From Pararge aegeria (lineage: Eukaryota > Arthropoda > Insecta > Lepidoptera > Nymphalidae), in NCBI RefSeq assembly GCF_905163445.1, contig NC_053202.1, positions 8,494,001 through 8,558,000 on the forward strand: DNA of 64,000 bases, written 5' to 3'. Every line of letters begins with the position of its first letter. Position 1 is the first letter of the stretch. Below the pieces are notes generated by a model. The model saw nothing but the letters and a program-made list of their open reading frames with translations. It did no database searches and was not told where the DNA came from. Positions 23,801 to 37,000 of this stretch are shown here, piece after piece. The position numbers and the translations under genes are program-made.

Positions 23801-24041
23801 CAATATTGACATCGATTAAAATCGATATAAATATCGATAATAATATCGACTTCGATATTGATAACGATATCGATATTAAATTATCACCCCTCAGGTGATT
23901 TCAACCAATTCGAGGATGTAATGGAAGATGTCCTTAAGCGATTGTGTATGTCTACTAAAAATGTAATAGTATGCGGGGATTTCAATGTTGATATCTTATT
24001 ACATAATACTACTACGACTATCTTACTACGACTACGACTTT

Positions 24042-24719
24042 CGATGAACCTACTAGAATCACAGCAACTTCAGCATCTTGTTTAGATAATATTTTTTTTA
24101 ACTGTGATATCTTAGGTAAATCGATATTAAACAATTTAAGGTCAGATCATTGTGGCCAACAAATTACTGTTGTTGGTACAAATAGAAATAAACATATTGT
24201 TAAGTACAGGCCGATAACTCAGAGTAAACTGACGCGATTTGAAGGTGAAATATCAGCCAAAATTCCTGCTCTCTTTTTTGAAAACTGTCATCCCGACAAT
24301 CTTTATCGTACGCTTTTCAATGAAATAGAAAGTGCATTTAATAAAGTATTTACTTTTAAATACATAGATTCTAATAATTTCGATGAACCTACTAGAATCA
24401 CAGCAACTTCAGCATCTTGTTTAGATAATATTTTTTTTAACTGTGATATCTTAGGTAAATCGATATTAAACAATTTAAGGTCAGATCATTGTGGCCAACA
24501 AATTACTGTTGTTGGTACAAATAGAAATAAACATATTGTTAAGTACAGGCCGATAACTCAGAGTAAACTGACGCGATTTGAAGGTGAAATATCAGCCAAA
24601 ATTCCTGCTCTCTTTTTTGAAAACTGTCATCCCGACAATCTTTATCGTACGCTTTTCAATGAAATAGAAAGTGCATTTAATAAAGTATTTACTTTTAAAT
24701 ACATAGATTCTAATAAAAA
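24042..24719 (+). repeat. 339-bp tandem duplication inside the retroelement
   Basis: 24042-24380 repeats at 24381-24719 with no difference I could see. 339 bp is 113 codons, so the frame is kept. Each copy holds the end of the endonuclease domain with its SDH motif. The other family Z copies here do not reach this part, so I cannot compare. Confidence 0.92.
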
Positions 24720-25005
24720 AATGAGGTTTAGTGATTGGGCGACAATAGGCATTTACAAAAGCAGGGATAAGTTGTATGAGCTATATGATGAAAAACAATA
24801 CAATCAGACTCCAACCTAACTTGAATATGTAAAAAGTTACTCCAAAACATTTAAAAATGTTTGTAGACAAGCTAAGTCGCTATACATTAAAGATCGGATA
24901 GTAAAATCTGAAAACAAAATACAAACAACCTGGAAAATTGTTAATAATGAATCTGGGAAAACTAAATCTCGAGATGGAAATTTTGAATTAATTATTAATA
25001 ATAAT

Positions 25006-25503
25006 ATGGTAACTACTGATACAGAAGTTGCTAGTACTTTTGAAAACTTTTTTCAGAATGTTCCTATTTTGTTAACAGATTCACTAAATTCCTCACCTAC
25101 TGCAGCTCAGAATTTATTAAGAGGCAACATTAATGAGTGCAAAGTTTTATTTCATTTCAAACATATAGATGCATCGGATATCAGTAAAAACTTCAAGTTG
25201 TTAAAATTAAAGAAAACAGGTGATATATGGGGAATGTCGGTAAAGGTAATATCTCAAATTATTGACGTCATTGCTCCTCTTTTAGCCATAATTTTCAATG
25301 AATGTGTTGATTTAGGTACTTTCCCGAACCTAATGAAACATAGTAAACTCATTCCTCTATTTAAATCTGGTAATAAAAATGATATAAACAATTACAGACC
25401 TATCTCAATCTTACCAGCTCTTAGTAAGATATTTGAAAAAATTATATTAAATCAACTCTTATATCATTTTAATGTAAATAACTTACTACAACCCTTACCC
25501 TGA
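25006..25503 (+). pseudogene. Reverse transcriptase N-terminal fragment of family Z
   Basis: 165 residues covering the linker and first RT motifs (LIPLFKSGNKNDINNYRPIS). The frame is lost at about 25498, where one extra base separates it from the segment that continues EQYGFTKGRSTT. Confidence 0.88.
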
Positions 25504-25597
25504 GCAGTATGGCTTCACTAAAGGTCGTAGCACAACGGACGCAGGCGCTAAACTTATAAAACATGTTTATGATGCCTGGGAATGTTCACAGAACGCC

Positions 25598-26050
25598 ATG
25601 GGTGTTTTTTGTGATCTATCTAAAGCTTTCGATTGTGTTGATCATAAAACCTTGCTTCTTAAGCTAAGCCACTATGGTATCCAAAACGTTGCACTAAATT
25701 TGGTTGCCTCTTATCTCAGCAATAGAACCCAAAGAGTTTGCATAAATGATGCAAAGTCTCAGGGTTCAAATACCTCAATGGGTGTCCCACAAGGCTCGAT
25801 TTTGGGTCCTTTTCTATTATTAGTGTATATAAATGATCTACCGTACCATGTCAGTGGAACATGCGACATTGTATTGTTTGCAGATGATACATCTCTAATT
25901 TTTAAGACTGATAGGAGTAAAGATAACTCTGACGAAGTAAACCGTGTTATGTCGCATGTGTCGCACTGGTTTACAGTTAACAACTTACTTTTAAATGCAA
26001 AAAAAAACAAAGTGTGTCGAATTTATCTTACCAAATGTAAAGAAAATTGA
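25598..26050 (+). pseudogene. Reverse transcriptase catalytic segment of family Z
   Basis: Holds DLSKAFDCVDH (motif A), GVPQGSILGP (motif B) and FADD (motif C catalytic pair). Its frame ends after a shift in an A run near 26000, and the ORF continues at 25995-26741 in the next frame. Confidence 0.88.
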
Positions 26051-26741
26051 TAAAAATATAATGATAAATGGTGAATCACTAAAAATAGAGACTTCCACAG
26101 TTTTTCTGGGCGTGACCTTGGATAATAAGCTACAGTGGGGTGCCCATATAGGTTCACTAGCGGGTAAACTAAGCTCGGCTGCCTACGCAGTCAGAAAAAT
26201 TAGACAGATTACTGACGTTGAAATAGCTAGGCTAGTTTATTTTGCGTACTTTCATAGTGTTATGTCTTATGGAATCTTGTTATGGGGTAAAGCAGCTGAT
26301 ATCGAAACTATATTTATATTGCAGAAAAGAGCTGTACGGTCAATATATAAACTTAAATCACGCGAATCCCTCCGTGAGAAGTTTAAAGAAATAGGCATAC
26401 TTACTGTAGCTTCACAATATATTTATAACAATATAGTATTTGTAAGACAACATATAAGTCTTTATACAGAAAAAGTGGACATAAACAGTCGACTTACAAG
26501 AAATGGTCATAAATTAGTGTCATCTGCATATCGTCTGCGTAAGGTACAGGGATCATTTGTGGGATTGAGTATACGCTTTTATAATATGATTCCTAAGGTG
26601 ATTTTGGACCTGCCAATGCACAAGTTTAAAGAATTTGTTAAAACACATTTATTAGAGCGAGGTTACTATACAATTGATGAATTTTTTAATGACAAGGTTG
26701 CTTGGAAGCATCCGGCTCCGCTTTCAGCTCTCACAAGATAG
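25995..26741 (+). pseudogene. Family Z ORF2 C-terminal region
   Basis: 248 residues with the post-RT thumb-like segment (FLGVTLDNKLQW) and the family's conserved end (SIRFYNMIPKVILDLPMHKF), then a stop and the 3' UTR. The same region, with different breaks, is at 53746-54406. Confidence 0.88.
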
Positions 26742-27562
26742 AAAAATGAATGTTAAAATACAAAATGTAAATTGTTGATGTTGGAAAAGAGCAACTGCTG
26801 AGTTTCTTGACGGCTTCTTCTCGGTAGAATCTGCCTTCCGAACCGGTGGTAGAATCACTACAAACAGACAGACTTGACGTTTCAAAAGTGCTTATATTAG
26901 GCCTACTTGAAATAAATGAATTTTGAATTTGAATTTGAATTTGAAAATTGATGTTAGTATCGATATCGATATTATTATCTATATCAATATCGATATTTAA
27001 ATTGATAAAAATATCGATATTATGATCGATATCTATCATAATATCGATATCGTAATATCGTAATATCGATATCAATATTGATATCGATATTGACATAGAT
27101 AAAAATTCGATATAAATATCGATAATAATATCGATTTCGTTATTAAAATCGATATCAATATCGATATCGATATAGATCATATAATCGATATCGATATTAA
27201 AATCGATGTCAGTATCGATATTAAAATCGATTTCAGTATCGATATCGATATTAAAATCAATGTCAATATCGATATCGATATTAAAATCGATGTCAGTATC
27301 GATATTAAAATAGATGTCAGTATTGATATCGATATTGATATCGATCGTCAGTATCGATATCAATATCGATTTTAATATCGATATCGATATCATTTAAATC
27401 GATGTCAATATTGATATCGATAGATCGATCATAGTATCGATATTGATATGGTTATCGATATTGATGTCGATATCGATATCGATATCTATTTTAATATCGA
27501 TATAAATATCGAGATTGATGTCAGTATCGATATCTATATTAAAATTGATATAAATATCGATA

Positions 27563-27604
27563 TTATGAATATAAGCACTTTCGAAATATAGATAATATAT
27601 CGAT
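27563..27604 (+). repeat. Conserved non-hexamer island of the satellite (example copy)
   Basis: Motif tataagcactttcgaaatat plus 'agataatatatcg' within type-1 blocks. It recurs, in either orientation, at about 21635, 23413, 27563, 27867, 29358, 29845, 31508, 32708, 33796, 34551, 35592, 36347, 37388, 39549, 46413, 47163, 48170 and 49828. It is the longest stretch in type-1 blocks without the CGATAT pattern, and contains TTCGAA. Confidence 0.88.
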
Positions 27605-30600
27605 GTCGATATCAATATCGATATTATGATCTATATCGATATCGATATCGATACTGACATAGATTTTAATATCGATATCAATATCGATATCGATAGTGAC
27701 ATCGATTTTAATATCGGTTCTGACATCGATTTTAATATCGATATTGATACTGATATCGATATTGATATCGATTTTAATATCGATATCGATATCAATTTTA
27801 GTATTGATATTTATATGGATTTCGATATTGATGTCGATATCGATATCTATTTTAATATCGATATTATGAATATAAGCACTTTCGAAATATAGATAATATA
27901 TCGATGTCGATATCAATATCGATATTATGATTTATATCTATATCGATATTGACATCGATATTGATATAAATATAGATCATAATATGGATATCGATATTAA
28001 AATCGATGTCAGTACATTATATACATAAGTTCATTATATACTTAAATACGTTATATACTTAAGTACATAATATACTTAAATACATTATATACTTAAGTAC
28101 ATTTTTTACTAATGTACGTTATTTACTTAAATACATTATCTACTTAAGTACATTATTTACTTATGTACGTTATTTACTTAAAAAAATTATATACTTACGT
28201 ACATTATATACTTAAGTACATTATATACTTAAGAACATTATATACTTAAATACATTATATACTTACGTATGTTATATACTTAAATACATTATATACTTAA
28301 GTACACTATATACTTAAGTACACTATATACTTAAGTTCATTATATACTTAAGTACATTATATACTTAAGTACGTTATATACTTAAATACATTATATACTT
28401 AAGTACATTATATACTTAAGTACATTATATACTTAAGAACATTATATAATTAAACGTATAATTTATGTAAAATCGATGTCAGTATCGATATCGATATTGA
28501 TATCGATATAACGATATTACGATATCGATATAACGATATTACGATATCGATATTATGATATATCGATATAAAAATTGATGTCAGTATCGATATCTATATT
28601 AAAATTGATAAAAATATCGATATTATGATCGATATCTATCATAATATCGATATCGTAATATCGTAATATCGATATTGACATAGATAAAAATTCGATATAA
28701 ATATCGATAATAATATCGATTTCGTTATTAAAATCGATATCAATATCGATACTGACATCGATTTTAATATCGATATCGATATCGATATCGATATAGATCA
28801 TAATATCGATATCGATATTGACATTGATTTTAATATCGATATCGATATTATTATCGATATTTATATCGAATTTTTATCTATGTCAATATCGATATTACGA
28901 TATTACGATATCGATATTATGATAGATATCGATCATAATATCGATATTTTTATCAATTTAAATATCGATATTGCTATAGATAATAATATCGATATCGATA
29001 CTTACATCAATTTTAATATCGATATCGTTATCAATATCGAAATCGATATTATTATCGATATTTATATCGATTTTAATCGATGTCAATATCGATATCAATA
29101 TTGATATCGATATTACGATATTACGATATCGATATTATGATAGATATCAATCATAATATCGATATTTTTATCGATATCGATATAGATAATAATATCGATA
29201 TCGATACTGACATCGATTTTAATATCGATATTGACATCGATTTTAATATCGATACCGATATCAATTTTAGTATCGATATTGATGTGGATATCAATATTGA
29301 TGTCGATATCGATATCTATTTTAATAACGATATAAATATCGATATAAATATCGATATTATGAATATAAGCACTTTCGAAATATAGATAATATATCGATAT
29401 CGATATCAATATCGATATTATGATTTATATCTATATCGATATTGACATATACAGTATATAATGTATTTAAGTATTTAATGTTCTTAAGAATATAATGTAC
29501 TTAAGTATAAATGTACGTAAGTATATAATTTTTTTAAGTAAATAACGTACATAAGTAAATAACGTACTTAAGTAGATAATGTATTTAAGTAAATAACGTA
29601 CATTAGTAAAAAATGTACTTAAGTATATAATGTATTTAAGTATATAATGTACTTAAGTATATAACGTATTTAAGTATATAATGAACTTATGTATATAATG
29701 TATTGACATCGATTTTAATATCGATATCGATATTATGATCTATATTTATATCAATATCGATATTCAAATCGATGTCAATATCGATATAGATATAAATCAT
29801 AATATCGATATTAATATCGATATCGATATATTATCTATATTTCGAAAGTGCTTATATTCATAATATCGATATTAAAATAGATATCGATATCGACATCAAT
29901 ATCGAAATCCATATCAATATCAATACTAAAATTGATATCGATATCGATATTAAAATCGATATCAATATCGATATCAATATTAATATCGATATTAAAATCG
30001 ATGTCAGAACCGATATTAAAATCGATGTCAGTATCGATATCGATATTGATATCGATATTAAAATCTATGTCAGTATCGATATCGATATTATTATCTATAT
30101 CGATATCGATAAAAATATCGATATTATGATCGATATCTATCACAATATCGATATCGTAATATCGTAATATCGATATAAATATCGATAATAATATCGATTT
30201 CGATATTGATAACGATATCGATATTAAAATTGATGTTAGTATCGATATCGATATTATTATCTATATCAATATCGATATTTAAATTGATAAAAATATCGAT
30301 ATTATGATCGATATCTATCATAATATCGATATCGTAATATCGTAATATCGATATCAATATTGATATCGATATTGACATAGATAAAAATTCGATATAAATA
30401 TCGATAATAATATCGATTTCGTTATTAAAATCGATATCAATATCGATATAGATCATATAATCGATATCGATATTAAAATCGATGTCAGTATCGATATTAA
30501 AATCGATTTCAGTATCGATATCGATATTAAAATCAATGTCAATATCGATATCGATATTATGATCTATATCGATATCGATATCGATATTAAAATCGATGTC

Positions 30601-32292
30601 AGTATCGATATCGATATTGATATCGATCGTCAGTATCGATATCGATATTGATATCGATCGTCAGTATCGATATCAATATCAATTTTAATATCGATATCGA
30701 TATCATTTAAATCGATGTCAATATTGATATCGATAGATCGATCATAGTATCGATATTGATATGGTTATCGATATTGATGTCGATATCGATATCGATATCT
30801 ATTTTAATATCGATATAAATATCGATATTATGAATATAACATCTATATCGTAATATCGTAATATCGATATCAATATTGATATCGATATTGATAACGATAT
30901 CGATATTAAAATTGATATTAGTATCGATATCGATATTATTATCTATATCAATATCGATATTTAAATTGAATAAAATATCGATATTATGATCGATATCTAT
31001 CATAATATCGATATCGTAATATCGATATATCGATATCAATATTGATATCGATATTGACATAGATAAAAATTCGATATAAATATCGATAATAATATCGATT
31101 TCGTTATTAAAATCGATATCAATATCGATATCGATATAGATCATATAATCGATATCGATATTAAAATCGATGTCAGTATCGATATTAAAATCGATTTCAG
31201 TATCGATATCGATATTAAAATCAATGTCAATATCGATATCGATATTATGATCTATATCGATATCGATATCGATATTAAAATCGATGTCAGTATCGATATT
31301 AAAATAGATGTCAGTATCGATATCGATATCGATCGTCAGTATCGATATCAATATCGATTTTAATATCGATATCGATATCATTTAAATCGATGTCAATATT
31401 GATATCGATAGATCGATCATAGTATCGATATTGATATGGTTATCGATATTGATGTCGATATCGATATCGATATCTATTTTAATATCGATATAAATATCGA
31501 TATTATGAATATAAGCACTTTCGAAATATAGATAATATATCGATATCGATATTATGATAGATATCGATCATAATATCGATATTTTTATCAATTTTAATAT
31601 AGATATCGATACTGACATCAATTTTTATATCGATATATCATAATATCGATATTGTAATATCGTTATATCGATATCGTAATATCGTTATATCGATATCAAT
31701 ATCGATATCGATACTGACATCGATTTTACATAAATTATACGTTTAATTATATAATGTTCTTAAGTATATAATGTACTTAAGTATATAATGTATTTAAGTA
31801 TATAACGTACTTAAGTATACAATGTACTTAAGTATATAACGTACTTAAGTATATAATGTACTTAAGTATATAATAAACTTAAGTAAATAGTGTACTTAAG
31901 TATATAATGTATTTAAGTATATAAAATACGTAAGTATATATTTTTTTTAAGTAAATAACGTACATAAGTAAATAGTGTACTTAAGTAGATAATGTATTTA
32001 AGTAAATAACGTACATTAGTAAAAAATGTACTTAAGTATATAATGTATTTAAGTATATAATGTACTTAAGTATATAACGTATTTAAGTATATAATGAACT
32101 TATGTATATAATGTACTGACATCGATTTTAATATCGATATCGATATTATGATCTATATCGATATCGATATCGATACTGACATAGATTTTAATACCGATAT
32201 CAATATCGATATCGATACTGACATCGATTTTAATATCGGTTCTGACATCGATTTTAATATCGATATTGATATTGATATCGATATTGATATCG

Positions 32293-33207
32293 AATTTAAT
32301 ATCGATATCGTTATCAATATCGATATCAATATTGATATCGATATTACGATATTACGATATCGATATTATGATAGATATCGATCATAATATCGATATTTTT
32401 ATCGATATCGATATAGATAATAATATCGATATCGATACTGACATAGATTTTAATAACGATATCGATATCGATATCGATACTGACACAGATTTTAATATCG
32501 ATATCAATATCGATATCGATACTGACATCGATTTTAATATCGGTTCTGACATCGATTTTAATATCGATATTGATATTGATATCGATATTGATATCGATAT
32601 TGATATCGATTTTAATATCGATATCGATATCAATTTTAGTATTGATATTGATATGGATTTCGATATTGATGTCGATATCGATATCTATTTTAATATCGAT
32701 ATTGTGAATATAAGCACTTTCGAAATATAGATAATATATGGATATCGATATCAATATCGATATTATGATTTATATCTATATCGATATTGACATCGATTTG
32801 AATATCGATATTGATATAAATATAGATCATCATATCGATATCGATATTAAAATCGATGTCAGTACATTATATACATAAGTTCATTATATACTTAAATACG
32901 TTATATACTTAAGTACATTATATACTTAAATACATTATATACTTAAGTACATTTTTTACTAATGTACGTTATTTACTTAAATACATTATCTACTTAAGTA
33001 CATTATTTACTTATGTACGTTATTTACTTAAAAAAATTATATACTTACGTACATTTATACTTAAGTACATTATATACTTAAGAACATTATATACTTAAAT
33101 ACATTATATACTTAAGTACACTATATACTTAAGTTCATTATATACTTAAGTACATTATATACTTAAGTACGTTATATACTTAAATTCATTATATACTTAA
33201 GTACACT
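32293..33207. repeat. Left arm of ~0.9-kb inverted repeat
   Basis: This segment is the reverse complement of about 34074-34988, with symmetry centre near 33640. Matching includes rare variants (gatcatcatatc, atatatggatatc) and the whole order of type-2 units. The 136-codon antisense frame at 32344-32754 gives the same translation as the sense frame at 34527-34937. Confidence 0.9.
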
Positions 33208-34015
33208 ATATACTTAAGTTCATTATATACTTAAATTAAATTCGATATCAATATCGATATCGATACTGACATCGATTTTAATATCGGTTCTGACATCGAT
33301 TTTAATATCGATATTGATATTGATATCGATATTGATATCGAATTTAATATCGATATCGATATCAATTTTAGTATTTATCTTTCACTTTCACGATATAATA
33401 AGGTACTTAAGTATATAACGTATTTAAGTATATAATGAACTTATGTATATAATGTTTTTAAGTTTATAACGTCCTTAAGTATATGACATCGATTTTAATA
33501 TCGATATCGATATTATGATCTATATCTATATCAATATCGATATTGACATCGATATTGATAACGATATCGATATTGATATCGATCGTCAGTATCGATATCG
33601 ATATTGATATCGATCGTCAGTATCGATATCAATATCGATTTTAATATCGATATCGATATCATTTAAATCGATGTCTATATTGATATCGATAGATCGATCA
33701 TAGTATCGATATTGATATGGTTATCGATATTGATGTCGATATCGATATCGATATCCATATCTATTTTAATATCGATATAAATATCGATATTATGAATATA
33801 AGCACTTTCGAAATATAGATAATATATTGATATCGATATTATGATAGATATCGATCATAATATCGATATTTTTATCAATTTTAATATAGATATCGATACT
33901 GACATCAATTTTTATATCGATATATCATAATATCGATATCGTTATATCGTTATATCGATATCGTAATATCGTTATATCGATATCAATATCGATATCGATA
34001 CTAACATCGATTTTA

Positions 34016-37000
34016 CATAAATTATACGTTTAATTATATAATGTTCTTAAGTATATAATGTACTTAAGTAAATAATGTACTTAAGTATATAATGAATTTA
34101 AGTATATAACGTACTTAAGTATATAATGTACTTAAGTATATAATGAACTTAAGTATATAGTGTACTTAAGTATATAATGTATTTAAGTATATAATGTTCT
34201 TAAGTATATAATGTACTTAAGTATAAATGTACGTAAGTATATAATTTTTTTAAGTAAATAACGTACATAAGTAAATAATGTACTTAAGTAGATAATGTAT
34301 TTAAGTAAATAACGTACATTAGTAAAAAATGTACTTAAGTATATAATGTATTTAAGTATATAATGTACTTAAGTATATAACGTATTTAAGTATATAATGA
34401 ACTTATGTAGATAATGTACTGACATCGATTTTAATATCGATATCGATATGATGATCTATATTTATATCAATATCGATATTCAAATCGATGTCAATATCGA
34501 TATAGATATAAATCATAATATCGATATTGATATCGATATCCATATATTATCTATATTTCGAAAGTGCTTATATTCACAATATCGATATTAAAATAGATAT
34601 CGATATCGACATCAATATCGAAATCCATATCAATATCAATACTAAAATTGATATCGATATCGATATTAAAATCGATATCAATATCGATATCAATATCGAT
34701 ATCAATATCAATATCGATATTAAAATCGATGTCAGAACCGATATTAAAATCGATGTCAGTATCGATATCGATATTGATATCGATATTAAAATCTGTGTCA
34801 GTATCGATATCGATATCGATATCGTTATTAAAATCTATGTCAGTATCGATATCGATATTATTATCTATATCGATATCGATAAAAATATCGATATTATGAT
34901 CGATATCTATCATAATATCGATATCGTAATATCGTAATATCGATATCAATATTGATATCGATATTGATAACGATATCGATATTAAAATTGATGTTAGTAT
35001 CGATATCGATATTATTATCTATATCAATATCGATATTTAAATTGAATAAAATATCGATATTATGATCGATATCTATCATAATATCGATATCGTAATATCG
35101 TAATATCGATATCAATATTGATATCGATATTGACATAGATAAAAATTCGATATAAATATCGATAATAATATCGATTTCGTTATTAAAATCGATATCAATA
35201 TCGATATCGATATAGATCATATAATCGATATCGATATTAAAATCGATGTCAGTATCGATATTAAAATCGATTTCAGTATCGATATCGATATTAAAATCAA
35301 TATCAATATCGATATCGATATTATGATCTATATCGATATCGATATCGATATTAAAATCGATGTCAGTATCGATATTAAAATAGATGTCAGTATCTATATC
35401 GATATTGATATCGATCGTCAGTATCGATATCAATATCGATTTTAATATCGATATCGATATCATTTAAATCGATGTCAATATTGATAACGATAGATCGATC
35501 ATAGTATCGATATTTATATGGTTATCGATATTGATGTCGATATCGATATCGATATCTATTTTAATATCGATATAAATATCGATATTATGAATATAAGCAC
35601 TTTCGAAATATAGATAATATATCGATATCGATATTATGATAGATATCGATCATAATATCGATATTTTTATCAATTTTAATATAGATATCGATACTGACAT
35701 CAATTTTTATATCGATATATCATAATATCGATATCGTAATATCGTTATATTGATATCGTAATATCGTTATATCGATATCAATATCGATATCGATACTGAC
35801 ATCGATTTTACATAAATTATACGTTTAATTATATAATGTTCTTAAGTATATAATGTACTTAAGTATATAATGTACTTAAGTATATAATGTATTTAAGTAT
35901 ATAACGTACTTAAGTATATAATGTACTTAAGTATATAACGTACTTAAGTATATAATGTACTTAAGTATATAATGAACTTAAGTAAATAGTGTTCTTAAGT
36001 ATATAATGTATTTAAGTATATAAAATACGTAAGTCTATAATTTTTTTAAGTAAATAACGTACATAAGTAAATAATGTACTTAAGTAGATAATGTATTTAA
36101 GTAAATAACGTACATTAGTAAAAAATGTACTTAAGTATATAATGTATTTAAGTATATAATGTACTTAAGTATATAACGTATTTAAGTATATAATGAACTT
36201 ATGTATATAATGTACTGACATCGATTTTAATATCGATATCGATATTATGATCTATATTTATATCAATATCGATATTCAAATCGATGTCAATATCGATATA
36301 GATATAAATCATAATATCGATATTGATATCGATATCCATATATTATCTATATTTCGAAAGTGCTTATATTCACAATATCGATATTAAAATAGATATCGAT
36401 ATCGACATCAATATCGAAATCCATATCAATATCAATACTAAAATTGATATCGATATCGATATTAAAATCGATATCAATATCGATATCAATATCGATATCA
36501 ATATCAATATCGATATTAAAATCGATGTCAGAACCGATATTAAAATCGATGTCAGTATCGATATCGATATTGATATCGATATTAAAATCTGTGTCAGTAT
36601 CGATATCGATATCGATATCGATATTAAAATCTATGTCAGTATCGATATCGATATTATTATCTATATCGATATCGATAAAAATATCGATATTATGATCGAT
36701 ATCTATCATAATATCGATATCGTAATATCGTAATATCGATATCAATATTGATATCGATATTGATAACGATATCGATATTAAAATTGATGTTAGTATCGAT
36801 ATCGATATTATTATCTATATCAATATCGATATTTAAATTGAATAAAATATCGATATTATGATCGATATCTATCATAATATCGATATCGTAATATCGTAAT
36901 ATCGATATCAATATTGATATCGATATTGACATAGATAAAAATTCGATATAAATATCGATAATAATATCGATTCCGTTATTAAAATCGATATCAATATCGA

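Larger units (their letters stand above)
23881..26943 (+). pseudogene. Decayed non-LTR retrotransposon (family Z), 5' truncated
   Basis: Starts inside the apurinic endonuclease domain (GDFNQFED, VCGDFNVD) and continues through the SDH endonuclease motif and the reverse transcriptase (DLSKAFDCVDH, GVPQGSILGP, FADD) to the C-terminal region and the non-coding 3' end with a TTTGAA tail. Damage seen: a frame change near 24010-24040; a 339-bp duplication (24042-24380 = 24381-24719); an in-frame stop near 24817; a one-base frameshift near 25498; and another in an A run near 26000. Cannot encode a working protein. CR1/Jockey-type by domain order; the finer clade is not certain. It split a satellite repeat whose empty version is readable at about 30205-30240. 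Confidence 0.92.
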
